Counted from the stretch's first letter, positions 18,157-26,811 are shown. The stretch is DNA of 64,000 nt from a bacterium (GCA_017396695.1 JAFQLC010000018.1:124001-188000); one strand, 5' to 3'. The notes: generated by a model not told the origin, from the letters alone. A program made the numbers and translations.

Positions 18157-18573
18157 ATGATTACATTTGGTGCAAATTTTCGTGTGAATAATAATGTTTA
18201 CGACAGGCTGACTTCGCCCGAAGAGCGTGATGCTGTCGCAAAAACTGTTTCAGAATATGAAAAATTTGTGAATCACCCGAAAATTGAAGCGCTAACTGAA
18301 GGCGACACAATCGAGCTCAAACGAGCAAAGCACAGAGGTGGTTACGCACTTGAGCTTGAAATAACAAGTCCAAAGCTTGATGAACCTTATGTTACAGGTG
18401 TTTACACGAACAAAAAAGAACCAACAATTTCGCACAGGGATTTAATGCACCAAACCTATCTATACATTTGCCACAGATTAGGCGAAACACCAAGGTTTTT
18501 TGAGTCTTCCTTTGGGTTTATTGATAGAGTTTTATTTGACGGCAAATTAAGGCAAGCAAGAAAAGAAAAATAA
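18157..18573 (+). CDS. Unknown small protein with N-terminal ITFGANF motif
   Basis: 138 aa, not recognised. It begins MITFGANF, then appears as an alpha/beta protein with a charged middle (DTIELKRAKHRGGYALELEI) and a C-terminal helical part rich in aromatic residues. No signal peptide or membrane segment. It follows the kinase-like gene by 36 nt on the same strand. No Shine-Dalgarno is visible; a weak TTTTAA lies 6 nt before the ATG. It belongs with the group of proteins here sharing a short F-x-[GS] N-terminal motif. Confidence 0.65.
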   Translation: MITFGANFRVNNNVYDRLTSPEERDAVAKTVSEYEKFVNHPKIEALTEGDTIELKRAKHRGGYALELEITSPKLDEPYVTGVYTNKKEPTISHRDLMHQTYLYICHRLGETPRFFESSFGFIDRVLFDGKLRQARKEK

Positions 18574-18599
18574 TTTTTTTTGTTTGTCCTATTTGGTGA

Positions 18600-18628
18600 T
18601 TGCAAAATTTTCTAAAAAATTGTATAAA
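18600..18628 (+). promoter_or_regulatory. Sigma-70 promoter of the rubredoxin gene
   Basis: TTGCAA (18600-18605), a 17-nt spacer, and TATAAA (18623-18628). It lies 32 nt upstream of the rubredoxin ATG, leaving room for a normal 5' leader with a Shine-Dalgarno. Confidence 0.7.
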
Positions 18629-18659
18629 AGAGGAAGATAGATATTAAGGAGTAAAAATT

Positions 18660-18821
18660 ATGCAAAAATATGTATGCACAGTTTGCCAATATGTTTATGA
18701 CCCAGCAAAAGGCGATGAAGAAAATGGAGTTGCAGCAGGCACTGCTTTTGAAGATATTCCTGAAGATTGGCTCTGCCCACTTTGCGCTGTTGGAAAAGAC
18801 ATGTTCGAAGTTGTTGAATAA
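18660..18821 (+). CDS. Rubredoxin
   Basis: A 53-aa one-iron electron carrier. The sequence has both cysteine knuckles, CTVC near the N-terminus and CPLC near the C-terminus, with [21 protein letters not shown] and VGKDMFE, the diagnostic rubredoxin pattern. The Gly that usually follows the second knuckle is Ala. AAGGAG (18646-18651) sits 8 nt before the ATG, and a good promoter and a terminator bracket the gene, so it is a monocistron. It probably feeds an oxygen- or peroxide-reducing enzyme encoded elsewhere, in line with an anaerobic life (inference). Confidence 0.97.
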   Translation: MQKYVCTVCQYVYDPAKGDEENGVAAGTAFEDIPEDWLCPLCAVGKDMFEVVE

Positions 18822-18845
18822 GCAGGTTTAAGCATTTTAAATTTT

Positions 18846-18880
18846 AAAAAGCCCTTTCTTTTGTCGGGAAGGGCTTTTTG
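18846..18880. terminator. Bidirectional terminator after rubredoxin
   Basis: Stem AAAAAGCCCTT (18846-18856) and AAGGGCTTTTT (18869-18879), with a 12-nt loop. The A-run and T-run on opposite sides let it serve the convergent gene on the minus strand too. Confidence 0.85.
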
Positions 18881-18903
18881 TTTGGTTTTGCGCAATGCGC
18901 TTT

Positions 18904-19185
18904 TTATATATTAAAATCAAGTTCTTTTTCTTTATCGTTTTCAGGGTGTTTGAAATCAAAAATTTTCATTTTAGTTTGATTTGCCCCTGTTGTTGGGTCT
19001 TCTTTTAAAACAATGCAATGATATTTTCCTGTGTCGTCCATGTAATAATCCCTATCACAAACAACAACATCGCAATCGTGCTTCATAGTGTATTCTCTAA
19101 TTGCATTTACTTCGCTATCAAGTGACAAATTTCTTACATTATTTGCCCAAATTACTCTTCCTGTAAAATTTATTTTGTTAATCAT
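18904..19185 (-). CDS. Unknown small protein with N-terminal INFTGR motif
   Basis: 93 aa, not recognised. It starts MINKINFTGR and continues as a small alpha/beta protein with a charged C-terminus (HPENDKEKELDFNI). No signal peptide or membrane segment. AAGGAGAGG lies just before the ATG. It is convergent with rubredoxin and sits between it and the tRNA-Thr gene. The INFTG start links it to the three plus-strand proteins encoded upstream at 15-18.6 kb. Confidence 0.7.
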   Translation of the reverse strand: MINKINFTGRVIWANNVRNLSLDSEVNAIREYTMKHDCDVVVCDRDYYMDDTGKYHCIVLKEDPTTGANQTKMKIFDFKHPENDKEKELDFNI

Positions 19186-19275
19186 CGGCCTCTCCTTATA
19201 ATGCTTTAAAACTTCTAAAAATAATTTTTGCTAGATATACGAACAAAAATAAATCAGCACCAGTTTGAATAAATC

Positions 19276-19347
19276 TGCCGATGGTGAGATTTGAACTCAC
19301 GACCTATCGATTACGAATCGATTGCTCTACCTCTAAGCTACATCGGC
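19276..19347 (-). tRNA. tRNA-Thr (anticodon CGU)
   Basis: A 72-nt cloverleaf on the minus strand. The acceptor stem is GCCGATG/CATCGGC with discriminator A; U8 and A9 are followed by a GCTT/GAGC D stem; the anticodon stem is ATCGA/TCGAT with loop TTCGTAA giving anticodon CGU, reading ACG; the T arm contains GTTCAAATC. The 3' CCA is not encoded. The 5' end lies only 6 nt after the stop of the upstream helicase-nuclease gene. Confidence 0.95.
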
Positions 19348-19353
19348 AAAATT

Positions 19354-22300
19354 TTATGGTTTCAAAGATGTTCTTACTTTTTCAATGTAAATAGTTTTGT
19401 TCAAATCCCATTCACGTTTGATAAATCTTAGCACTTTGAAACCTGAACGCTCCATAATTTTTTGTTTTTTCATTGGTGGTGTGGTTTTTTTAGTGTTATC
19501 TTTAACGCCATCGCACTCAATTACAACATTTCCCACCATAATATCAGCGTTTACACCGCCAATGTTCACGGAAGAATAAACATCAAAATCAAGATTTTCT
19601 TCTTGAATCATATTTTTGATTTCAAAGAAAACTTCTTTTTCAAATTCATTTTTGAAAACTGCTTTATCTGGCGTAAATTCAAAATCGTTTTTGATGCTTT
19701 GTCTTACATATTCAAAATAGTTTCTGAGTAAGCCTTCAGGCAAATCTTGAACATTTTTCGAGGTGAAATTATAAATTTTCTTTCTTGCACGAGTTATTGC
19801 CACGTTAAACAAGTTTGGTTTTTGTAAGAACATTAAGCTTTGCGAGTGTGAATTTGGTGCAATTGTCCAAGAAATGAGCATAATATCTCTTTCATCGCCT
19901 TGGAATGTGTGTGCCGTGCCCACTTCAATTTTATGCCTTTGAATTGTTTCTTGGGAGAAAATTTGCATTATTGCTTTTTTAATAAGTTCAACTTGCCCTC
20001 TAAATGGGCTGATAACGCCGATTGAGGTTGGCGTATCGCCAAGGTCTTCAGAGATTATATCACCTAATTTTTTAACTAAAGCTTCGCATTCTGCGTGGTT
20101 TCTTGTGATGTCATAATCTACTTTGCCGTCTGGAACATTGATAAGCTCGATAGTTGGTTCTTTTGGGAAATATGGCTTCATAACTTTAATTCTTCCGCCA
20201 TAAAATTCATCTGAAGAAAACTCGATGATTGGTTTTTGAGAGCGGAAATGTTCATCCAAAAGAACGGGTGATGTTGAATAATAATTCGCAAGGTCAAACA
20301 TTGAATTTGTTCTAAAGCGCCACATGAGCTGATATTTATCTTCAATTTCATATTGGTTTAAGAATGATTGCTCTTTTGCTTTTTCAAGGAAAGATAAGTG
20401 CGGAAGTTGCTTATCATCGCCCACAATTACAACCTTTTTCGCCCTGTATAAAATAGGGAAGCAAGACGCAATATCACATTGCGAAGCTTCATCTATAATT
20501 GCAACATCAAACATACCAGATTTTAGTGGAATTGAATTTGAAATGGCATAAGTTGTTGAACACCAGCAAGGAAATGCTGTGAGAAGTGGTTTAAAGTCTT
20601 CTTTTTCAAGAAGGCGGTTTTGTAATTGTTGTTTTCTTGAAACAAGCGAACGAGCATGCACCATAAGCCTTTGCCTTTTTGTTTGGTCTGCAAGAAGGTC
20701 TTTAAGTGCTGTGCGTCTTTTGTTTCTTAGAATGTTTATAACAAGATTTTTTTGTTTGTTTTTTAGTGAATTTATTCTTTTTAGAGTTTGTTGAAGGTTC
20801 CCAAGTTTGAAAATGTGATTTTCTATTTTTGAAAGTTTTGAGTTGTATTCTTCTAAATCAAGCTCATATGGAAGCCTTGCAAGAATTTCTTCTTTGTCAA
20901 ATTTTCTAATATTTAAAACTTTTTTAATTTTGCCATAATCAAGTGTGCGCAAAATGTTGAAAATTATATTTTTCTTTTCAATGTTTTTATTAATATTTTC
21001 GATAGTTTGCCTTAAAAGCTCGATATCTTCTTGTTTTAAGCGCTTTTTGATATAGCAAACTTCTCCAATTGCTTCTGCAATTTCATCTCTTTCAACTTGA
21101 AGTTCAGAGTATAATTCTTCAGATTTTATGATTTTTTCAACACTATCTTCAAGCCTTCTCATCTCGCCTGTGAGTTTTTCCATATCACTTACGTTGGCAA
21201 GAACTGCATCCTCATATCCTTCATCAAGCTCAATTTTGCCTGAAAGTAAGTCTTCAAGGTCATACATCAATTGTTTTTGATAGTTTGCTCTGCCTGCTCG
21301 AAGTGCTAAAAAAGGCGCATCAAGCTCGTTTAATCTTTCTGCAACAACATCAATTGCTTTGTCCATTCTGCTTGCAACAAGCACAGTTTTGCCTTTTGCA
21401 ATCAAATGCGCCACAAGGTTAACGATAGTTTGGCTTTTGCCTGTCCCTGGTGGGCCATAAACAGCGAGAAAGTCGTTATCTTCAATTTTTCTTATAACAT
21501 TTTCTTGAGAATCACTAAGTTGAAGCGGTGTAATTGCAAAAAAATCTTTAAATTCTTTAGGTTCTTTAATTTTTTGCTCGCCACGACCTTTAGATTTCAT
21601 ATATTCTTGGTTAATTACGTTGAGAGCATTTTCTCGAATTGTGCCAGATGATTTTTCGCCAATTTGGGTAAGTTCGTGCAAAACCCCAGCGGTTACAGTT
21701 GGTCTTTTAGTCAAAATTACCGCTTGAGTGTTTTCAAGTACAAGTTTATCAAGTTTTACTTTTTTAACTTTTGATATTTCATCTAATGAGTCAAAATCAA
21801 AGTTTTCAATTTCTTCCAAAGTTTTTTCTTGGTAGAAATCGTCCATGTTTTTGATATCTTTTGTATCTTTATGGTCAACATTATATTGTATTTCAAGGTC
21901 TGGAATAATTGATTTTAGGGTTGTGAGGAATATTTCAAGCCCGTCTTTTGTGAGTGGCAATTCAGGAACTGCATCTAATAAACCTGATAAAAGTTGGTCT
22001 ATTTCTTCTTCATCATCTTTTTTTATAAGTTGCGCAATAGCGCCAGTGTTCAGAGATAACACAGATTCATTCAACGAACAACATATCTGCTTTCCTTCGC
22101 GTTGAAGTGTGCATGGCACATATAAAAGCGGGGTTAAAAATTCATTATTCTTTTTAACTTTTGTATTTTTGCCCACTAAAAACAAATAACCATAAAGAAG
22201 ATAGCGTTCTTTTTGGCTCATATCTCCTTGAATCATAAGTTCAGTGAGAAGCGGGTCTGAGCCGTCTAAAAGAAGCGGTGTTTCATAGTTTGTGAAGAGT

Positions 22301-22524
22301 TCTTCTTCACCGTCAATAAAGCGCCATTTGTTGTCTTTGTCCCCTTTTAGGTTTCTAAAAGTTGAACTTTTAACTTCTTCTCTAACACAATCATGGAGAT
22401 ATTGACTTAACTTCTTTATAAAACTTCCGCTAAATGCTTGGGTTATAGCTTTAGTAGCATTTTGTAACATAAGATAATTATAGTCTTTTGCGCCTAATTT
22501 GTCTATATTTTCGTTATTTGTCAC
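19354..22524 (-). CDS. UPF1-like SF1 helicase fused to a C-terminal PD-(D/E)XK (MTES_1575-like) nuclease
   Basis: 1056 aa. Residues 1-340 are an unrecognised N-terminal region. The helicase core has Walker A GPPGTGKS (about 356), Walker B IIDEASQCD (about 670), motif III GDDKQLPH, HFRSQKP, GTAHTFQGDERD and the motif VI-like NVAITRARKK. A coiled-coil insert lies between Walker A and B. After the helicase comes a small nuclease-like domain with NADIMVG and VIECDG, the D...ExD core of Vsr/MTES_1575 nucleases, followed by KVLRF. Such fusions occur in DNA repair and in anti-phage systems of the Hhe type. The start is GTG with no Shine-Dalgarno and a leaderless-type promoter. Confidence 0.82.
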   Translation of the reverse strand: MTNNENIDKLGAKDYNYLMLQNATKAITQAFSGSFIKKLSQYLHDCVREEVKSSTFRNLKGDKDNKWRFIDGEEELFTNYETPLLLDGSDPLLTELMIQGDMSQKERYLLYGYLFLVGKNTKVKKNNEFLTPLLYVPCTLQREGKQICCSLNESVLSLNTGAIAQLIKKDDEEEIDQLLSGLLDAVPELPLTKDGLEIFLTTLKSIIPDLEIQYNVDHKDTKDIKNMDDFYQEKTLEEIENFDFDSLDEISKVKKVKLDKLVLENTQAVILTKRPTVTAGVLHELTQIGEKSSGTIRENALNVINQEYMKSKGRGEQKIKEPKEFKDFFAITPLQLSDSQENVIRKIEDNDFLAVYGPPGTGKSQTIVNLVAHLIAKGKTVLVASRMDKAIDVVAERLNELDAPFLALRAGRANYQKQLMYDLEDLLSGKIELDEGYEDAVLANVSDMEKLTGEMRRLEDSVEKIIKSEELYSELQVERDEIAEAIGEVCYIKKRLKQEDIELLRQTIENINKNIEKKNIIFNILRTLDYGKIKKVLNIRKFDKEEILARLPYELDLEEYNSKLSKIENHIFKLGNLQQTLKRINSLKNKQKNLVINILRNKRRTALKDLLADQTKRQRLMVHARSLVSRKQQLQNRLLEKEDFKPLLTAFPCWCSTTYAISNSIPLKSGMFDVAIIDEASQCDIASCFPILYRAKKVVIVGDDKQLPHLSFLEKAKEQSFLNQYEIEDKYQLMWRFRTNSMFDLANYYSTSPVLLDEHFRSQKPIIEFSSDEFYGGRIKVMKPYFPKEPTIELINVPDGKVDYDITRNHAECEALVKKLGDIISEDLGDTPTSIGVISPFRGQVELIKKAIMQIFSQETIQRHKIEVGTAHTFQGDERDIMLISWTIAPNSHSQSLMFLQKPNLFNVAITRARKKIYNFTSKNVQDLPEGLLRNYFEYVRQSIKNDFEFTPDKAVFKNEFEKEVFFEIKNMIQEENLDFDVYSSVNIGGVNADIMVGNVVIECDGVKDNTKKTTPPMKKQKIMERSGFKVLRFIKREWDLNKTIYIEKVRTSLKP

Positions 22525-22530
22525 CCATGA

Positions 22531-22559
22531 AATGTAATTTATTTGTTAAAAATTGTAAA
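22531..22559 (-). promoter_or_regulatory. Leaderless-type promoter of the helicase-nuclease gene
   Basis: Reading the minus strand: TTTACA (22554-22559), 17-nt spacer, TACATT (22531-22536), then exactly 6 nt to the GTG start at 22524. Transcription should begin at or next to the start codon. Confidence 0.6.
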
Positions 22560-22625
22560 TAAATTCTTATCTTCTGCAATAAAATTTCCTAAAAAAACTT
22601 TATTTAATTGTATAAGGATAAAAAT

Positions 22626-22919
22626 ATGGCAGATATTTCATCAATTTCAGCATTAAACATGTATCAAAAGTTGCCTATAGGTGACAAAAAAGGCGGTTCT
22701 AGCGGACTCGGTGGTTTAAACCAAAAAGTTGGCGGGTTCACCACACCTCCACAAGAGAATTTTCAAGCACAAGGCACAAGCAATAATCCATTTGGCGTTG
22801 CGCGTTATGGCGATGGCTCACTAAATAGCGGCGGTTATGGGCTTGCTTTTGGTCCTGAATCAACAGGTGTTCATGGAGCATCTGATGCTGTTGGCAAAAA
22901 ACTCCAACTTGTAGGTTAA
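22626..22919 (+). CDS. Unknown Gly/Ser/Asn-rich small protein
   Basis: 97 aa, not recognised. Low-complexity and likely disordered: Gly-rich around residues 20-35 (KKGGSSGLGGLNQKVGG) and again near 70-80, with Pro/Gln/Asn between. No signal peptide, cysteine or membrane segment. AAGGAT sits 8 nt before the ATG, which is preferred over an in-frame TTG at 22608. Flanked by the helicase gene (divergent) and a shared terminator, so it is expressed alone. Confidence 0.6.
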   Translation: MADISSISALNMYQKLPIGDKKGGSSGLGGLNQKVGGFTTPPQENFQAQGTSNNPFGVARYGDGSLNSGGYGLAFGPESTGVHGASDAVGKKLQLVG

Positions 22920-22933
22920 GTTTAAATTTATAT

Positions 22934-22969
22934 AAAAAAGTCGTGCAGTGAAAATTGCACGATTTTTTG
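22934..22969. terminator. Bidirectional terminator
   Basis: Stem TCGTGCA (22941-22947) and TGCACGA (22956-22962), flanked by an A-run on the left and T-run on the right, between convergent genes ending at 22919 and 22985. Confidence 0.85.
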
Positions 22970-22984
22970 TGTTTAATTTAGTTT

Positions 22985-24202
22985 TTAAATTTTATATTCG
23001 CTTTTTGCAAGTGCAACTGTAATTGAATTTGAGTTGAAATAGTGTGCCGCATGTTGCACATCTTCAATTGTTACATCATTTATCATTTTTCTGTATTTTT
23101 CTTCCCAATCAAGCCCAAGTCCAAGAAGATAATCGCCTGAAATCATAAGTGCTTGTTGCATATTTGTTTGAGAGAAATATTCCAATCTTCCAATAACATT
23201 CTCTTTTGCGCCTTGAAGTTCAGCTTCTGTGATTGGTGTTGTTTGCAATTTTTTCACTTCAATATCAAATTCATCAAGCGATTTTTGAATGTTTGATGGG
23301 TCGCATGCAATGTAAAAATAAAGAATTGCGCCTCTTATCATAGGTTCATAACTCGAGCGCACAGTGTATGCTAGACCTTTTTTATCACGAAGTTCAACAA
23401 AAAGCCTTGAGCTTAAACCAGCTGAGCCTAAAATGTTATTCATAACAATAATTTTTGGGTAATCTTCGTGCGTGAATGTTGGAACAATAACCCCTTTTAA
23501 AACTTGTGCTTGGGCAAGGTCGTCTTTTGCAATGAAATCAACTGTTGGTGCTTGAATTTTGTTAACCACGGGAATTTCATCTTCCGACTCATAATTTTCC
23601 ATAAAAGCAAGTTTTTCAGCAATTATATTGAGCAATTTTTCTTCGTCTTGAATATCACCAACAACAGTTATAACCTTTTTAGAATTCATAAATTGTTGAG
23701 ATATTTCAAACATATCTTCTTTTGAAATTTTATCTAATTCTTCAAGAATTTTTGAATAAGAATTTGAATAATAATGATTTTCAAATATTTTTCTCACAAA
23801 CTTATCAGTTGCGAGGAGCCTTGGTTCATCAAGTTCTGAGGTGATTTCACCTTTTAATTTATGAACTTCTTTTTCAAATTCATCGAATGTTGAATTTTGA
23901 AGTACATCACCTAAAATATCTACTGCAAGTTCAAAATCTTCGTTTAAACATAAGGTGCAAGCAGTTAGATTATCTTGTTTGCATTTTATGTTTAATTCAA
24001 TTCCGTTGTCTTCGATAAGTTTTGAGAGTTCAACCGCAGAATATTTTTTTGTTCCTTGCATAAGGAGTTTTGTGTAAAGCGAGCGGATGCCTGCATATTT
24101 TTCTTCTTTGTTAATTAAAAAGTTGCAAACAAGTGCCACTCGAGGTGTTTTTGCGTTGTTTTTTAAAATTATTTCAATACCATTTATTACATGTTTTTTC
24201 AT
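22985..24202 (-). CDS. M16 peptidase homologue without the zinc site (non-catalytic partner)
   Basis: 405 aa with the M16 fold: the second-domain motif GLSSRLFVELRDKKGLAYTVRS is clear. The first domain lacks HxxEH; the equivalent region reads around GIRSLYTKLLMQGT. It is encoded 2 nt after an M16 protein that has the full zinc site, the arrangement of heterodimeric M16B peptidases, in which one subunit cuts and the other helps hold the substrate. Cytoplasmic, no signal peptide. A strong terminator follows. Confidence 0.88.
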   Translation of the reverse strand: MKKHVINGIEIILKNNAKTPRVALVCNFLINKEEKYAGIRSLYTKLLMQGTKKYSAVELSKLIEDNGIELNIKCKQDNLTACTLCLNEDFELAVDILGDVLQNSTFDEFEKEVHKLKGEITSELDEPRLLATDKFVRKIFENHYYSNSYSKILEELDKISKEDMFEISQQFMNSKKVITVVGDIQDEEKLLNIIAEKLAFMENYESEDEIPVVNKIQAPTVDFIAKDDLAQAQVLKGVIVPTFTHEDYPKIIVMNNILGSAGLSSRLFVELRDKKGLAYTVRSSYEPMIRGAILYFYIACDPSNIQKSLDEFDIEVKKLQTTPITEAELQGAKENVIGRLEYFSQTNMQQALMISGDYLLGLGLDWEEKYRKMINDVTIEDVQHAAHYFNSNSITVALAKSEYKI

Positions 24203-24204
24203 TT

Positions 24205-25521
24205 TTACTTCTCCTCATTCGGCAAAAGTACATTTATTGCACATTTCTCAGGGTCTAAATATTTTTTTGCAACATCTTGAATATACTGAATATCAATTTC
24301 TTCAAGTAGTTTTTCATAGTTTTGTGCAACATTTAAATCTTCGCAAACAGTTAAATAATGACCTATGCTGTCCCCTAATTTTGCGACTGTTTCAGTGCTT
24401 GAAGCAAAGCCCACTTTTGTTTGTTTTTTTGCTTTTTTAAGCTCATCTTCTGTGATGTTTTGGATATTTTTTAACTCATTTTTGATTTCAGGAATAACTT
24501 TATCAAATTTTGTGTGGTCAAAATTTGCTTCAATAAAGAAGTTGTTTCCTTCTTTGAATTGGTAGTGGCAAGTATCAAGAGAGTAGTAATATGGTTCTGC
24601 CATTTTTTCAATTAAATTCACATACAATCTTGAGCTTTTGCCTTCGCCTAGAACTGTTGAAATAATATCTAACGCAATGCTTTCTTTGAGGTTTTTAGCG
24701 CTATCTGCAAGGAAACCAAACATTATATAACCACAATTCACATCCCCTCTTTGAACTTCTGTTCTTGGGTTTTTAATTTCAAGTTCCATTTCGCCATGTG
24801 GCATAATTTTTGTTTTAGTGTTTCTAAATTTAAAGCCTTTGATAATTTCTTGGAGCACATGTTCTTCGTCAAAATCACCTGCAACAATAGTTGAGATGTT
24901 TTCAGGTGTGTAGAAAGAATTATAGTAATCCATAATTGCGCTTCTTGGAATTTGAGAAATAATTTCAGATGTGCCTATAACATCTCTTTTGTATGGATGT
25001 TTTTCATACATCATATCATTTAGTGCATGATAAACCTTGCTCCAGTTTTGGTCTTTGCGCATTTTAATTTCTTCTAAAACAACATATCTTTCCCTTTTTT
25101 CTTCAGGTGCAACGCCTGCTATATCAAAAGCAGGGCCAATTTCTTCTTCTGGAAGTGTAATGTTTGTCATCATATCTGAGTGCATATCAAGCGCTAAATC
25201 TAGATGATTTTTTGAAATGGTGATGTAATAAAAAGTGTAATCTTTCCAAGTCGCAGCGTTAATTATCCCGCCTTTTTGTTCCATAATGCGGTCAAAATCG
25301 CCAGCTTTAAATCTTTCTGTTCCTTTAAACATCAAGTGTTCAAGGAAATGAGAAACGCCATTATTTACATCATCTTCATTAATTGAGCCAGTTTTCACCC
25401 AGCTTGAAATGTTCACAAGAGCACCTTCTTTGTGAGCAAGTGCTACTTTATGCCCATTATCAAGGGTGTACAGACTAATTGGTTTTGTAAGATATGGGAA
25501 ATTAATCAATTCTTTTTTCAT
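24205..25521 (-). CDS. M16 zinc peptidase (catalytic subunit)
   Basis: 438 aa. It contains the inverted zinc motif HFLEH (residues 58-62) followed by LMFKGT and, about 75 residues on, the glutamate-rich helix that supplies the third zinc ligand (LEEIKM). The second half has GEGKSSRLYVNLIEK. Probably degrades peptides or processes an unknown substrate together with the downstream partner. No signal peptide. AAAGG is found upstream of the ATG, which lies 5 nt after aroH. Confidence 0.9.
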   Translation of the reverse strand: MKKELINFPYLTKPISLYTLDNGHKVALAHKEGALVNISSWVKTGSINEDDVNNGVSHFLEHLMFKGTERFKAGDFDRIMEQKGGIINAATWKDYTFYYITISKNHLDLALDMHSDMMTNITLPEEEIGPAFDIAGVAPEEKRERYVVLEEIKMRKDQNWSKVYHALNDMMYEKHPYKRDVIGTSEIISQIPRSAIMDYYNSFYTPENISTIVAGDFDEEHVLQEIIKGFKFRNTKTKIMPHGEMELEIKNPRTEVQRGDVNCGYIMFGFLADSAKNLKESIALDIISTVLGEGKSSRLYVNLIEKMAEPYYYSLDTCHYQFKEGNNFFIEANFDHTKFDKVIPEIKNELKNIQNITEDELKKAKKQTKVGFASSTETVAKLGDSIGHYLTVCEDLNVAQNYEKLLEEIDIQYIQDVAKKYLDPEKCAINVLLPNEEK

Positions 25522-25526
25522 GTTGA

Positions 25527-25883
25527 TTACCTTTCTTTTAAGTCCGGTCTTAATTTTTCAGCGCCCTTTAAATATACATGGTGCACATTATTGCTTTTTA
25601 CATCAGCAAAAAGCATTACTCTTATGCATTTTTCAAGCGAATTTTCAACATGCATTTCTTGATAGCACATCATAGGCACATCAGAAAATCCACAATCAAG
25701 CCTTGCATATTTTGCAGGATAGCAGGCGGTTAAATCTTTTGTTGCTGAAAAGTTTGCAAAATGAATATCGGTTGTTTTAAGTTTGTTTTTTTCCAAAATT
25801 GTGTTTAATAATTCAACAGTTGCTTCGCGCATTGAATTTTCGTCATTCGAGCAAGTAATTGCCCCTCTTATTGCTTTATTCAA
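25527..25883 (-). CDS. aroH: Chorismate mutase, AroH type
   Basis: Converts chorismate to prephenate for phenylalanine and tyrosine synthesis. About 118 aa, the monofunctional Bacillus-type trimeric enzyme: IRGAIT near the N-terminus, DLTACYPA, VPMMCYQEM, CIRVMLF and HVYLKGAEKLRPDL at the C-terminus carry the active-site Arg, Cys and Glu residues. I prefer the TTG at 25883 (MNKAIRGA, AAAGG 8 nt upstream) to a GTG at 25892 that overlaps the same AAAGG. It overlaps the end of fmt. DAHP synthase of the same pathway is encoded at 37.3 kb. Confidence 0.93.
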   Translation of the reverse strand: MNKAIRGAITCSNDENSMREATVELLNTILEKNKLKTTDIHFANFSATKDLTACYPAKYARLDCGFSDVPMMCYQEMHVENSLEKCIRVMLFADVKSNNVHHVYLKGAEKLRPDLKER

Positions 25884-26811
25884 ATTTTTCACCTTTCTCT
25901 ATTCTTGCACCAAGGCTCCAAGCATAAGCTGCCATTTCGCCTTTGCCTTCAGGTTTCACCATTTCAATTAAAACTGAATTTTTCCCGCACCCAACAAGTA
26001 TGCCTTTTTTATCAATATTTAAAATTTTGCCACTTTCTCCGCAATCGGCGCAAGTTGAACATTTAATTAATTTCACGATTTTGCCTTTATATGTTGTTTG
26101 GCAAGTGAAGTTATCAATAAGTGCTCGAACTTTGTTTTTGATGTATTCGGCGTCATCTTCCCAATTAATAATTTTGTCTTCTTTTTTTGTTTTTTTGGTA
26201 TACGTTGCAAATGCGCTATCTTGCTTAATTGGTGTGATTGATTTATTGTATAAGCCTTCTAAAGTTTTCTTTAAAAGTCCGTATGCGCAATCTGAAATTT
26301 TATTTGTGAGCTCAATTGATGTTGTGTCACTTGTGAGAGGGATTTCTTCTTGCAAGCAAATGTCGCCTTCGTCCATCTCAAGACAAGTCATCATTGTTGT
26401 AACACCCGTTTTTTCTTCACCGTCTAAAAGTGCTTGGCGAATTGGGTTTGCGCCTCTATATTTTGGAAGAAGTGAAGCGTGGACATTGATTGTTCCAAAA
26501 TGCGGAATATCAATAATTTCTTGCGAGATAATTTGTCCGAATGCAAAAGTTACAAAAAAATCTGCCCCAAAATTTTTTAATTTTTCAACATTTTCTGTGT
26601 CTTTTGATATTTTTTCGGATTTTATAACCTCGATATTGTTCTCAAGCGCAAAAACCTCAAGTTTTGAAGGCAAAATTTTGTTGCCTCTGCCTGATGGTCT
26701 TGAAGGCTGAGTTACAAATGCTAAAATTTCAATGTCTTTATCTTGGTGTAATTTTTCGAAACAACTAAGAGCAATGTCTGGAGTTGCGAAAAACACTAAT
26801 TTAATTGCCAT
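25876..26811 (-). CDS. fmt: Methionyl-tRNA formyltransferase
   Basis: Formylates initiator Met-tRNA. 311 aa with the formyltransferase hallmark SLLPKYRGANPIRQALLDGE and TGVTTM, preceded by the N-terminal FFATPDIALS fold and followed by a C-terminal OB-like tRNA-binding domain. GAAGG is 5 nt before the ATG. It overlaps def by 11 nt, the common def-fmt couple for making and removing the formyl group. Confidence 0.96.
   Translation of the reverse strand: MAIKLVFFATPDIALSCFEKLHQDKDIEILAFVTQPSRPSGRGNKILPSKLEVFALENNIEVIKSEKISKDTENVEKLKNFGADFFVTFAFGQIISQEIIDIPHFGTINVHASLLPKYRGANPIRQALLDGEEKTGVTTMMTCLEMDEGDICLQEEIPLTSDTTSIELTNKISDCAYGLLKKTLEGLYNKSITPIKQDSAFATYTKKTKKEDKIINWEDDAEYIKNKVRALIDNFTCQTTYKGKIVKLIKCSTCADCGESGKILNIDKKGILVGCGKNSVLIEMVKPEGKGEMAAYAWSLGARIEKGEKFE

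Noticed and set aside
19276-19347. Attachment-site duplication of the tRNA-Thr 3' end
   Set aside because: I found no second copy of the tRNA 3' segment in the window by eye.
25943-26710. 255-residue plus-strand open frame
   Set aside because: Antisense to fmt, which is fully supported by motifs.
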